A stretch of 64,000 bases of DNA from Roseiarcus sp963772555 (GCA_963772555.1 CAVYXQ010000007.1:496001-560000), one strand, 5' to 3'. Positions 32,801 to 40,150 are shown, counted from the first letter of the stretch. Made by a program: numbers and translations. Notes: generated from the sequence alone by a model not told the origin.

Positions 32801-33324
32801 TTTACCAGCAGATGGTGCGCGAGGCGGTCGAGCGGCTGAAGTCGGGCGAGGATGCGCCGGCCGAAGACATGTGGTCGCCGACCATCCAGCTCGGCGCGCC
32901 GGTGACGATCCCTGAGGGTTATATCCCGGACCTGCCGACGCGGCTCGCCCTCTATCGCCGGCTTTCGGCCCTCGAGGACGAGGCCGAGATCGACGCCATG
33001 GGCGCCGAGATCGTCGACCGCTTCGGCCCGCCGCCGCCCGAGGTCGACTGGCTGCTGAAGCTTGTCCTCGTCAAGGCGCTCTGCCGGGTCGCGAATGTCG
33101 AGAAGCTCGACGCCGGTCCGAAGGGCGTAACCCTTGCCTTCCGCGGCAATTCCTTCGCCAATCCGGGCGCGCTGGTGAAATGGGTCGCGCAAGACGAACG
33201 CGCCCGCGTCCGCCCCGACATGCGCATCGTCGTCGCCGACGAGTTCGAAAAACTCGCGGACCGGCTCAGCGGCACGCTGAAGATCATGCGCGAGATCGCC
33301 AGGCTGGCGGGCAAGAAAGGGTAG
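29821..33324 (+). CDS. mfd: Transcription-repair coupling factor
   Basis: A protein of 1167 residues that removes RNA polymerase stalled at lesions and recruits UvrA. Domains in order: UvrB-like N-terminal region (SWDCQPYDRVSPN, RGGILDLYPPG), an RNA-polymerase-interacting CarD-like domain (GDLVVHIDHGVGRFVGLK), SF2 helicase with Walker A GDVGFGKTE (about residue 648), DEEQHFG box and RGRVGRS motif VI, then the C-terminal TRCF domain. The start is GTG 29821 because it overlaps the sdhE stop; upstream in-frame codons lie inside sdhE. The frame is intact throughout. Confidence 0.95.
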   Translation: MTLLAPAARRLAEGGAVTLCRAPEGYDAFVLAELTKALARESETRAVALVFVARDSVRAQTFIDALAFAAPEIEALYLPSWDCQPYDRVSPNAAISAERMTALARLARSRGALERPRVLVGSISALTQRVPPRKYVASAAFSAAPGNSVRMDDLALWLETNGYQRAGTVRDVGDYATRGGILDLYPPGLPAPIRLDFFGDTLESIRTFDPETQRSVGQLRALDLVPMSEAQLTTDSIRRFRQAYAAEFGAPTPADELYATVSEGRRAIGLEHWLPLFYDKLDTVFDYVAGAPFVLDARAEEAASQRIALIADAYAARRAAYAQDPARADYKPLPYQRLYLGEEEWKERVAAAPLARLTPFEAAPGAAGIVDCGGRVGRNFAPERQEENANVFDAAVAHIRALRQRGLSVIVAGWTDGSRERLSHVLAEHGLKSMELVSSLHQARNARSRALPLAVIALEQGFEAPDLAIIGEQDILGDRLVRQSKRRRRAQDVLAEASALTAGDLVVHIDHGVGRFVGLKTIEAAGAPHDCLEIHYAGGDRLFLPVENLELLSRYGSETGELDRLGGAGWQSRKARLKKRIREIASDLIRVAAERMTRPAPRLTPPEGLFDEFCARFPYEETADQANAIEATLDDLAAGRPMDRLVCGDVGFGKTEVALRAAFAAAINSKQTAIVVPTTLLARQHTRVFRERFAGLPVRVGQLSRMVGAAEQREVKKGLAEGGVDIVVGTHAVLGKAVQFKDLGLVVVDEEQHFGVGHKERLKDLRAEVHMLTLSATPIPRTLQLAMTGVRDLSIIATPPIDRLAVRTFVSPFDALIVREALMRERYRGGQSFYVCPRIEDLDEAAAFLRKNAPECKFVVAHGQMAARELEGKIGAFYDGKYDILLSTAIVESGLDIPRANTLIVHRADIFGLAQLYQLRGRVGRSKVRAYAYFTTPAKMKITLQAEKRLAALQSLDTLGAGFQLASHDLDLRGAGNLLGEEQSGHVKEVGYELYQQMVREAVERLKSGEDAPAEDMWSPTIQLGAPVTIPEGYIPDLPTRLALYRRLSALEDEAEIDAMGAEIVDRFGPPPPEVDWLLKLVLVKALCRVANVEKLDAGPKGVTLAFRGNSFANPGALVKWVAQDERARVRPDMRIVVADEFEKLADRLSGTLKIMREIARLAGKKG

Positions 33325-33613
33325 GGACGCGCGATCCCGGCTCCGTCATATGTGGACAGCCTCTTGGCAAGCGGGTTTTCGACGGTCTGATCGCTTTGGT
33401 CGGCTGCGGTCATATGTCCGGCCTTTGGTGCGGCATAGGACCGCTGGCCCTGATGATATTCGACAGCCCTGGTCCCTATCATTGCGGCGAGCTTGGGAGC
33501 TCGTGACGGATGTCGGGGTGTCCTGGGCTTTCGTGGCGACCGTGTCGTTCATCACGTCGTTGCGCTTGCCAATCTCTTCGAAAATGAAACGCCTATCCTG
33601 GAAAGCCCTTTCT
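33325..33613. other. Non-coding flank of the IS110-type element
   Basis: These 289 bp lie between mfd and the transposase stop. No recognisable protein is encoded. The segment may contain the downstream end of the insertion element; no terminal inverted repeat or target duplication is visible, as is usual for IS110-family elements, so the left boundary is undefined. Confidence 0.4.
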
Positions 33614-34639
33614 TCAGGCCTTGGTATACAGTTCGGTTCGGAAGCTTTCGCCGGTCGACATCATCGCCCAGGCAATTCTGGCCAGCTTGTTGGCCAGGGC
33701 GACCGCGACGACGCGCTCAGGCTTCCTGGCCCTCATGGCGACGATCCATTCGGCCAAGGCCCCTTTGTGTTTGTGGGCCACCCGCAACACCGACGTGCAT
33801 CCCACGACCAGCATCTTGCGCAGATATCGGTTGCCCTTTTTGGTGATGGCGCCGAGCTTGTCCTTGCCGCCGCTCGAGTGCTGGCTCGGCGTAATGCCCA
33901 GAGACGCGCTGAAATCGCTTCCCGACCTGAAGACGCTGGGATCGGGAGTGAGAGCGGCGATCGCCGCTGCGATCAGCGGGCCGAAGGCGGGGATCTCGTC
34001 CAGCAACTGGCTTGTCTGGTTCTTGCCGCTTGCTCGGGCGATTGTCTTCTCCAAATCGTCGATCTTTTCGTCGAGGCCGCCGCCGTGCGAGGCCAGCATC
34101 GCCGTTGCTTGCTTGGCCTCTTCGGGAAGGGTCTCGTCGGCGAGCGCGAGCGCCAGCAATTCCTTGACCCGGTGGATGCCCTTGGGCGCGATCAAGCCGA
34201 ACTCCGAGAGATGCCCGCGCAGCGCGTTGACGGTCATGGTTCGCTGCTTGACCAGCAATTCCCGGGTCTTGTGCAGCATCAGCACGGCTTGCTGATCCGC
34301 GCTCTTGATCGGCACAAACCGCATGTCGGGGCGCGACATGGCCTCGCAGATCGCAGCCGCGTCGTTCGCATCGTTCTTGCCGCGCTTGACGTAGGGTTTC
34401 GTGTAAGCGGGAGGAATCAAGACCACTTCGTGCCCCAACGCCTGGATCTCTCGCGCCCAGTAATGGGACGATCCACAAGCCTCCATCCCGACGCGGCAGG
34501 GCGCCGCTTGGGCGAAGAAACCAAGCACCTTGCCCCGGCTCAACTTACGCGCCACCGCAGGCGCGCCTTCACGCTCGATCGCATGCACCTGGAAAAAGTT
34601 CTTCGCCAGGTCGATCCCAATCCTGATAAAGGTTCTCAT
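33614..34639 (-). CDS. IS110-family transposase
   Basis: A DEDD recombinase of 341 residues. The RuvC-like N-terminal domain has Asp10 (GIDLAKNFFQVH), Glu53 (GMEACGSSHYW), Asp90 and Asp93 (KNDANDAAAICEA). The C-terminal transposase_20 domain contains FSASLGITPSQHSSGGKDK with the conserved serine and ITKKGNRYLRKML. The ATG is at 34639 (MRTFIRIGIDLAK); the longer open frame upstream enters the group II intron. The gene is full length and apparently functional. Its upstream end is about 75 bp from a REP-like repeat; IS110 elements often target such repeats. Confidence 0.93.
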   Translation of the reverse strand: MRTFIRIGIDLAKNFFQVHAIEREGAPAVARKLSRGKVLGFFAQAAPCRVGMEACGSSHYWAREIQALGHEVVLIPPAYTKPYVKRGKNDANDAAAICEAMSRPDMRFVPIKSADQQAVLMLHKTRELLVKQRTMTVNALRGHLSEFGLIAPKGIHRVKELLALALADETLPEEAKQATAMLASHGGGLDEKIDDLEKTIARASGKNQTSQLLDEIPAFGPLIAAAIAALTPDPSVFRSGSDFSASLGITPSQHSSGGKDKLGAITKKGNRYLRKMLVVGCTSVLRVAHKHKGALAEWIVAMRARKPERVVAVALANKLARIAWAMMSTGESFRTELYTKA

Positions 34640-34711
34640 GGACGGCTTCCCTATCCGCGACCTGCACCGGTCACGCCTCGGCACTTGATGCCGTTCGGGT
34701 GAGGCCGTCCA

Positions 34712-34742
34712 CATCATCATTGCGAGGAGCGCAGCGACGAAG
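34712..34742. repeat. REP-like palindromic repeat, copy C, left part (5' exon of the introns)
   Basis: CATCATCATTGCGAGGAGCG continues with CAGCGACGAAG, the left arm of the repeat seen intact at 28862. It stops exactly at CGAAG, where the first group II intron begins. The other part of the same repeat lies 3,924 bp away at 38667. Confidence 0.85.
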
Positions 34743-35143
34743 GTGTGCCTGGCATGGGCATTGGATTGGAGGTGAAAGTCCTTCGCGGGGCGAGTTGGTA
34801 GCAACCGCGAGCCGGAGGCAACTGCATTGTCGCGAGGCGATGTGGGGAAGAAGCCCGAGGCGAACCGCAGCACCGAACGAAAGTGAAGCCCTGAGCAGGC
34901 CGGGCCGACCGGGTAAGCGTGCCTTCGAACGCGACGCCCAAAATCCAACCGAGGTCGGAGCGGTAGTGGGGACGGGGGCGGCGGGACATCCAGTGAACCT
35001 TACCCAGGGAGGTCTGCATGGGTCCGCGCGAGCGGTAGACCCGAAGGAGGCAACGACGACGGGACGACGCCCATGCAGAAGTCGGATCTCCTTGTAGTAG
35101 CGAGGAAGCCGGTGAAAGCCGGCGGAGCAAAGGAGGAGATGGA

Positions 35144-36619
35144 TTGAAAAGGACGGGACCACGGCAATTGAGCCTCGTGTTCGCCGACAGCCCCTCGGGG
35201 GGCGGGGTGGCCGAGCCCTCGGACGCATCCGAGCGGCGGAGCTTCCTGCTGCACAAAGCGAGGACCAAGAAAACGAGAGGCCCCGCCGCCATCGCGGCCG
35301 ACACCAGTCGGCTGCTCGAAGAGGTGGCGTCCGAAGCCAATCTGGCCAAGGCGCTGCTGACCGTGGTGCGTAACAAGGGAGCGCCCGGAGTGGACGGACA
35401 GACGGTCGAAGCGGCGGAAGCGCAAGCCCCGTCGATGATTGCCCGGCTGCGCCGAGACTTGCTGGCGGAATGCTATCGGCCTGGCGATGTCCGCCGTGTC
35501 TGGCTGCCGAAGCCGGGGGGCGGACAAAGGGGGCTCGGCATTCCAAACGTGATCGACCGGACGGTTCAACAGGCGGTCCTCCAGATCCTGGAGCCGATCT
35601 TCGAGCCGACCTTTCACGACAGCAGTCACGGTTTCCGGCCGAACCGGGGCGCTCATACCGCTATCGCCGAAGCCACAGGTTACCTCAAGGACGGATATCA
35701 AACGGTCGTCGACTTGGATTTGGCCAAATTTTTTGACCATGTTCATCATCAACGCCTGCTCGCCCGGATCGCAGAACGCGTGACGGACGGGCGGATCATC
35801 CGCCTGATACGCCTGATGCTGACAGCGACGGTGGTGATGCCGGACGGAACGAAGGTCGCTGTCCGGGAAGGAACCCCCCAAGGGGCCCCGCTTTCGCCAT
35901 GCCTTTCCAACATCGTCCTCGACGAATTGGATCGGGAATTGGCGCGGCGCGGCCTCCGGTTCGTGCGGTACGCCGATGATGCCAACATCTTCGTGCGGAG
36001 CGAACGGGCCGGATTGCGGGTCATGGCATCGGTTCGGAATTTCCTGGAAAAGCGTATGCGGCTCCAGGTGAACGAAGCGAAGAGCGGGGTCCGCAAACCC
36101 GACGAGGTCGCCTTCCTGGGCTTCAGCTTCCGCTGCACGAAGGAGGACCAGGGCGACGCTGTCGCCGTGTTTCCCTCTGGAAAGGCGAAGCGCCGACTGA
36201 ACGCCACCATACGGGACATGACGCCGCCGAACTGGGGGCGTTCCATCGCAGCCTGCATGGAGAACCTCAGCCGATACCTGAACGGATGGATGACCCATTT
36301 CCGGCTTTGCACGTCGGATGCGGTCGAGGGTCTGCGCGTCACCGACGCTCATATCCGCCGCCGGATCAGGGCGATCATCGTCCGACACAGGAAGCGGAGC
36401 CGCTTCCTGTTCCGCCACTTGTTGAGCAAAGGCGTCAGCCGCAAGGCGGCGGCCGGATGCGCGTACTGCGGCAAAGGGGCATGGGTAAAGTCGAACCACG
36501 GCGCAATGACGCGAGCCTACCCACCGAGCTGGTTCACCGGCCGGCAGGTCTCGCTCAAAGCCCGCTGGCGCGAACTCAACCCGCCGGCGGCATCAGCCCA
36601 GCTTTCGCTGGCGCTCTGA
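35144..36619 (+). CDS. ltrA: Group II intron reverse transcriptase/maturase, copy 1
   Basis: A protein of 491 residues that splices and mobilises its intron RNA. RT motifs are present: NKGAPGVDG, LPKPGGGQRGLGIPNVIDR, SHGFRPNRGAH, VVDLDLAKFFD (catalytic Asp190), GTPQGAPLSP (243-252) and RYADDANIF (YADD 276-279). The maturase domain X follows (YLNGWMTHFR) with a C-terminal CAYCGKGAW segment. The start is TTG 35144, supported by AAAGGAGG seven to eight bases upstream; the nearby ATG at 35139 hits a stop at once. Ala248 replaces the usual Gly found in copy 2, a mild change next to the template-contact motif. Confidence 0.93.
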   Translation: MKRTGPRQLSLVFADSPSGGGVAEPSDASERRSFLLHKARTKKTRGPAAIAADTSRLLEEVASEANLAKALLTVVRNKGAPGVDGQTVEAAEAQAPSMIARLRRDLLAECYRPGDVRRVWLPKPGGGQRGLGIPNVIDRTVQQAVLQILEPIFEPTFHDSSHGFRPNRGAHTAIAEATGYLKDGYQTVVDLDLAKFFDHVHHQRLLARIAERVTDGRIIRLIRLMLTATVVMPDGTKVAVREGTPQGAPLSPCLSNIVLDELDRELARRGLRFVRYADDANIFVRSERAGLRVMASVRNFLEKRMRLQVNEAKSGVRKPDEVAFLGFSFRCTKEDQGDAVAVFPSGKAKRRLNATIRDMTPPNWGRSIAACMENLSRYLNGWMTHFRLCTSDAVEGLRVTDAHIRRRIRAIIVRHRKRSRFLFRHLLSKGVSRKAAAGCAYCGKGAWVKSNHGAMTRAYPPSWFTGRQVSLKARWRELNPPAASAQLSLAL

Positions 36620-36633
36620 TATACCGATCCAAA

Positions 36634-36704
36634 GAGCCGGATGCGGGCCCGCATGTCCGGTTCTGCGAGAAGCGCGGAGGAGCAATCCGCCGCGCTTACT
36701 CGAC
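36634..36704 (+). ncRNA. Ribozyme domains V and VI of intron copy 1
   Basis: Domain V is 36634-36663, starting GAGCC with the AGC catalytic triad and ending GGTTC; it folds as an 8-bp lower stem, a two-base bulge and a GC-rich upper stem closed by GGCC. Domain VI follows with CGAG/CTCG and AAGCGCGG/CCGCGCTT stems. A36698 is left bulged seven bases from the 3' end and is the expected branch point. The upper domain VI stem has an A-G mismatch caused by G36689. Confidence 0.85.
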
Positions 36705-37105
36705 GTGTGCCTGGCATGGGCATTGGATTGGAGGTGAAAGTCCTTCGCGGGGCGAGTTGGTAGCAACCGCGAGCCGGAGGCAACTGCATTGTCGCGAGGC
36801 GATGTGGGGAAGAAGCCCGAGGCGAACCGCAGCACCGAACGAAAGTGAAGCCCTGAGCAGGCCGGGCCGACCGGGTAAGCGTGCCTTCGAACGCGACGCC
36901 CAAAATCCAACCGAGGTCGGAGCGGTAGTGGGGACGGGGGCGGCGGGACATCCAGTGAACCTTACCCAGGGAGGTCTGCATGGGTCCGCGCGAGCGGTAG
37001 ACCCGAAGGAGGCAACGACGACGGGACGACGCCCATGCAGAAGTCGGATCTCCTTGTAGTAGCGAGGAAGCCGGTGAAAGCCGGCGGAGCAAAGGAGGAG
37101 ATGGA

Positions 37106-38581
37106 TTGAAAAGGACGGGACCACGGCAATTGAGCCTCGTGTTCGCCGACAGCCCCTCGGGGGGCGGGGTGGCCGAGCCCTCGGACGCATCCGAGCGGCG
37201 GAGCTTCCTGCTGCACAAAGCGAGGACCAAGAAAACGAGAGGCCCCGCCGCCATCGCGGCCGACACCAGTCGGCTGCTCGAAGAGGTGGCGTCCGAAGCC
37301 AATCTGGCCAAGGCGCTGCTGACCGTGGTGCGTAACAAGGGAGCGCCCGGAGTGGACGGACAGACGGTCGAAGCGGCGGAAGCGCAAGCCCCGTCGATGA
37401 TTGCCCGGCTGCGCCGAGACTTGCTGGCGGAATGCTATCGGCCTGGCGATGTCCGCCGTGTCTGGCTGCCGAAGCCGGGGGGCGGACAAAGGGGGCTCGG
37501 CATTCCAAACGTGATCGACCGGACGGTTCAACAGGCGGTCCTCCAGATCCTGGAGCCGATCTTCGAGCCGACCTTTCACGACAGCAGTCACGGTTTCCGG
37601 CCGAACCGGGGCGCTCATACCGCTATCGCCGAAGCCACAGGTTACCTCAAGGACGGATATCAAACGGTCGTCGACTTGGATTTGGCCAAATTTTTTGACC
37701 ATGTTCATCATCAACGCCTGCTCGCCCGGATCGCAGAACGCGTGACGGACGGGCGGATCATCCGCCTGATACGCCTGATGCTGACAGCGACGGTGGTGAT
37801 GCCGGACGGAACGAAGGTCGCTGTCCGGGAAGGAACCCCCCAAGGGGGCCCGCTTTCGCCATGCCTTTCCAACATCGTCCTCGACGAATTGGATCGGGAA
37901 TTGGCGCGGCGCGGCCTCCGGTTCGTGCGGTACGCCGATGATGCCAACATCTTCGTGCGGAGCGAACGGGCCGGATTGCGGGTCATGGCATCGGTTCGGA
38001 ATTTCCTGGAAAAGCGTATGCGGCTCCAGGTGAACGAAGCGAAGAGCGGGGTCCGCAAACCCGACGAGGTCGCCTTCCTGGGCTTCAGCTTCCGCTGCAC
38101 GAAGGAGGACCAGGGCGACGCTGTCGCCGTGTTTCCCTCTGGAAAGGCGAAGCGCCGACTGAACGCCACCATACGGGACATGACGCCGCCGAACTGGGGG
38201 CGTTCCATCGCAGCCTGCATGGAGAACCTCAGCCGATACCTGAACGGATGGATGACCCATTTCCGGCTTTGCACGTCGGATGCGGTCGAGGGTCTGCGCG
38301 TCACCGACGCTCATATCCGCCGCCGGATCAGGGCGATCATCGTCCGACACAGGAAGCGGAGCCGCTTCCTGTTCCGCCACTTGTTGAGCAAAGGCGTCAG
38401 CCGCAAGGCGGCGGCCGGATGCGCGTACTGCGGCAAAGGGGCATGGGTAAAGTCGAACCACGGCGCAATGACGCGAGCCTACCCACCGAGCTGGTTCACC
38501 GGCCGGCAGGTCTCGCTCAAAGCCCGCTGGCGCGAACTCAACCCGCCGGCGGCATCAGCCCAGCTTTCGCTGGCGCTCTGA
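37106..38581 (+). CDS. ltrA: Group II intron reverse transcriptase/maturase, copy 2
   Basis: This is identical to the copy at 35144 except for Gly248 in GTPQGGPLSP, the consensus form of RT motif 4. It has 491 residues, YADD at 276-279, the maturase domain X and the same TTG start preceded by AAAGGAGG. All catalytic residues are present, so this is the copy more likely to encode a fully active reverse transcriptase. No HNH endonuclease motif is evident, which implies the endonuclease-minus mode of retrohoming. Confidence 0.94.
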   Translation: MKRTGPRQLSLVFADSPSGGGVAEPSDASERRSFLLHKARTKKTRGPAAIAADTSRLLEEVASEANLAKALLTVVRNKGAPGVDGQTVEAAEAQAPSMIARLRRDLLAECYRPGDVRRVWLPKPGGGQRGLGIPNVIDRTVQQAVLQILEPIFEPTFHDSSHGFRPNRGAHTAIAEATGYLKDGYQTVVDLDLAKFFDHVHHQRLLARIAERVTDGRIIRLIRLMLTATVVMPDGTKVAVREGTPQGGPLSPCLSNIVLDELDRELARRGLRFVRYADDANIFVRSERAGLRVMASVRNFLEKRMRLQVNEAKSGVRKPDEVAFLGFSFRCTKEDQGDAVAVFPSGKAKRRLNATIRDMTPPNWGRSIAACMENLSRYLNGWMTHFRLCTSDAVEGLRVTDAHIRRRIRAIIVRHRKRSRFLFRHLLSKGVSRKAAAGCAYCGKGAWVKSNHGAMTRAYPPSWFTGRQVSLKARWRELNPPAASAQLSLAL

Positions 38582-38595
38582 TATACCGATCCAAA

Positions 38596-38666
38596 GAGCC
38601 GGATGCGGGCCCGCATGTCCGGTTCTGCGAGAAGCGCGGAGGAGCAATCCTCCGCGCTTACTCGAC
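38596..38666 (+). ncRNA. Ribozyme domains V and VI of intron copy 2
   Basis: Domain V (38596-38625) is 30 nt with the AGC triad and a GGCC apical loop where most group II introns have a GNRA tetraloop. Domain VI (38628-38664) is a perfect hairpin, GCGCGGAGGA with TCCTCCGCGC around GCAA, and a lower CGAG/CTCG stem that leaves A38660 bulged as the predicted branch point, followed by the terminal AC. Confidence 0.87.
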
Positions 38667-38724
38667 CAATCCACGGCCGCACCGCGCCCTGCCTATGGAT
38701 CGCTTCGCTTCGCTCGCAATGACG
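38667..38724. repeat. REP-like palindromic repeat, copy C, right part (3' exon of the introns)
   Basis: CAATCCACGG begins directly after intron copy 2 and continues to the right arm ATGGATCGCTTCGCTTCGCT, then CGCAATGACG. Joined to 34712-34742 it restores a normal copy of the element. The region 38725-38878 upstream of the DoxX gene holds no recognised feature. Confidence 0.85.
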
Positions 38725-38878
38725 ACACGGGGAAAGGGTCATGAAGCTGCATTGGAGACGATATGCCGCATTGCGCTGCCGTTAAATCGGCTGCAGCGTA
38801 GCGACGGGCGCGACGGCAAGCGACCAGCGTGAGAATGTCCGCGCCAAGACCGCAGGATGAATCGGGAGGAGAGAGGTC

Positions 38879-39457
38879 ATGACCCAGGACGAATCGAATT
38901 CCGGCCTTGAGAATTTTCTGATCGTCTTCTTCCGTTTCTCGATCGGCTGGACATTCCTCTGGGCGGGCATCCATCATTTCGGCGACAGCCAGTTCGTGCC
39001 CGGGTTCCTCAGCCACACCAAGACCTTCCATGACCTTTACGCGCCGATGGCCGCGCCGGCGACCGCCGGCCCGCTCACCTTCCTGGTCGAGTACGGGCAT
39101 CTGCTCATCGGTCTGTCGCTGGTCTTCGGGCTTTTCGTGCGCCTGAGCGGCCCGTTCGCGATCCTGCTGCTCATGCTCTATTGGACCGCGCACCTGGACT
39201 TTCCCTATGTCGAGAACGTCAACAGCTTCCTGATCGATTTTCATCTCGTCTATGCCGGCCTGGTCGTCTATCTCATGATGAAGCAAGCCGGTCATGTCTT
39301 CGGGCTCGACGGCTGGGCGGAAACCTTGCCTGCCGTGCAGCAGAGCGCGCTCATGCGCTGGCTGGTCGGCTCCTCCGATTCCGGGGCGAAGGGGGGAGCG
39401 CCCTGGCGGCCCGCTCCGCTGCCTCCGGCGTCAAGCGGCGGCCGGCGCGCGGTATGA
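38879..39457 (+). CDS. DoxX-family membrane protein
   Basis: A protein of 192 residues with four hydrophobic segments (about residues 13-35, 62-84, 88-105 and 115-135). The DoxX-like N-terminus is FFRFSIGWTFLWAGIHHF, and GLSLVFGLFVRLSG is the typical second-helix region. Members are associated with quinone or thiosulfate metabolism and redox stress, but the precise role of this one is unknown. The C-terminal 40 residues are low complexity and rich in Gly, Pro and Arg. The ATG at 38879 has GGAGGAGAG upstream. Confidence 0.8.
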   Translation: MTQDESNSGLENFLIVFFRFSIGWTFLWAGIHHFGDSQFVPGFLSHTKTFHDLYAPMAAPATAGPLTFLVEYGHLLIGLSLVFGLFVRLSGPFAILLLMLYWTAHLDFPYVENVNSFLIDFHLVYAGLVVYLMMKQAGHVFGLDGWAETLPAVQQSALMRWLVGSSDSGAKGGAPWRPAPLPPASSGGRRAV

Positions 39458-39582
39458 AAGCGGCGGCCTCGCTCGCTCCGCGGGCGGCCTAACTTCCGCT
39501 TCCCTCGCCGCGTAGAATCCGGCAAACTCGCAATGAGCGCGGTCGACGCCAGCGCTCCCGCAACTCGCCGGAGGACTCGAGC

Positions 39583-39768
39583 ATGAAAGAGCCATCGAAA
39601 AGGCCGCGGCGCGAGACGCGTGCGGAGGCCGACCGCGAGCTCGACGAGGCGATCGAGGAGTCCTTTCCGGCGAGCGACCCGCCTGCGACCACCCACACCT
39701 CGGCAGGGGCGCCCGCGCATCCACAGAAGCCGTCGCGCCGCCGCAAACCAGAGCGGAAGGGCGAGTGA
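39583..39768 (+). CDS. Small conserved protein with SFPASDPPA motif
   Basis: A 61-residue, highly charged protein without membrane segments. The central EAIEESFPASDPPATT is a motif I recognise from short uncharacterised proteins common in alphaproteobacteria; the C-terminus is basic (RRRKPERKGE). A start at the ATG at 39583 follows CCGGAGGA. Function unknown. Confidence 0.7.
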   Translation: MKEPSKRPRRETRAEADRELDEAIEESFPASDPPATTHTSAGAPAHPQKPSRRRKPERKGE

Positions 39769-39794
39769 CCCTCAACCGCGCTTTTTAGAGTAGT

Positions 39795-40091
39795 CTACGA
39801 CGTCGGGCGAATGAGGAATGACCCGCTCTGGGGGTCGATCGCCGGGCCCGGGTCCACGAGATTGAGGCTCGTGACCGCCGCGCCGCGCGGTCCGCGCCGC
39901 ATCTCGGCGAGCATCGTCTCGACGGCGGCAGGCGCGCCCGCGATCAGCGCCTCGACCGTTCCGTCGGCGCGGTTGCGCACCCAGCCGGAGACGCCGAGCC
40001 TGAGCGCCGCCCGGCGGGCGAAGTCGCGATAGCCGACGCCCTGGACGAAGCCATCGACCACGACGCGGCGGACGAGCCTGTCTTCCGTCAT
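39795..40091 (-). CDS. acyP: Acylphosphatase
   Basis: A small enzyme of 98 residues that hydrolyses acyl phosphates such as 1,3-bisphosphoglycerate. The signature VQGVGYRDFARRAA contains the phosphate-binding Arg, and GWVRNRADGTVEALIAG contains the catalytic Asn. The ATG at 40091 (MTEDRLVRRVVVDG) is chosen; the open frame extends nine codons further. It is convergent with the SFPASDP gene and divergent from thrS. Confidence 0.93.
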   Translation of the reverse strand: MTEDRLVRRVVVDGFVQGVGYRDFARRAALRLGVSGWVRNRADGTVEALIAGAPAAVETMLAEMRRGPRGAAVTSLNLVDPGPAIDPQSGSFLIRPTS

Positions 40092-40105
40092 CGAAGCCAA
40101 GTCTA

Positions 40106-40150
40106 CCCCTTCACCCACTTGCGGGAGAAGTCGGCCGGATGACGCTCACC
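40106..40150. repeat. Fragment of a dispersed intergenic palindrome
   Basis: CTTCACCCACTTGCGGGAGA continues to AGTCGGCCGGATGACGCTC. It shares the GCGGGAGA and CCGGATGACG segments (in opposite orientation) with the fragment between nuoD and nuoE. It lies in the acyP-thrS gap with no open frame. Confidence 0.45.

Larger units (their letters stand above)
34743..36704 (+). mobile_element. Group II intron, copy 1 of a head-to-tail pair
   Basis: A self-splicing retroelement of exactly 1962 bp. The 5' end GTGTGCC fits the GUGYG consensus. About 400 nt of ribozyme domains I-III precede the reverse transcriptase in domain IV, and domains V and VI follow it. The 3' end ACTCGAC has the AY dinucleotide. 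Its last base touches the first base of copy 2. It differs from copy 2 at 35886 (C instead of G, Ala for Gly in the RT) and at 36689 (G instead of T, breaking one pair of the domain VI stem). No homing endonuclease domain is present. Confidence 0.93.
36705..38666 (+). mobile_element. Group II intron, copy 2 of a head-to-tail pair
   Basis: The second 1962-bp copy begins GTGTGCC immediately after the last base of copy 1 and ends at CTCGAC, just before CAATCCA of the interrupted repeat. Comparing the two copies shows only two differences, at 37848 and 38651. This copy carries the consensus forms at both: QGGPLSP in the reverse transcriptase and a fully paired domain VI. Its immediate 5' flank is the end of copy 1 and not the normal exon, so independent splicing of this copy at its own 5' site may be impaired. 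Confidence 0.93.

Noticed and set aside
29437..33192. Minus-strand open frame of 1,251 codons over mfd
   Set aside because: It is a shadow of the conserved mfd gene, with no domain or start context.
35000..38461. Long minus-strand frames inside both introns
   Set aside because: They are antisense to the maturase genes and identical between the copies only because the DNA is duplicated.
36705..38666. CRISPR or retron interpretation of the repeated 2-kb block
   Set aside because: Domain V and VI structures, the GUGYG start, maturase domain X and exact intron ends identify group II introns; there is no msr/msd or spacer array.
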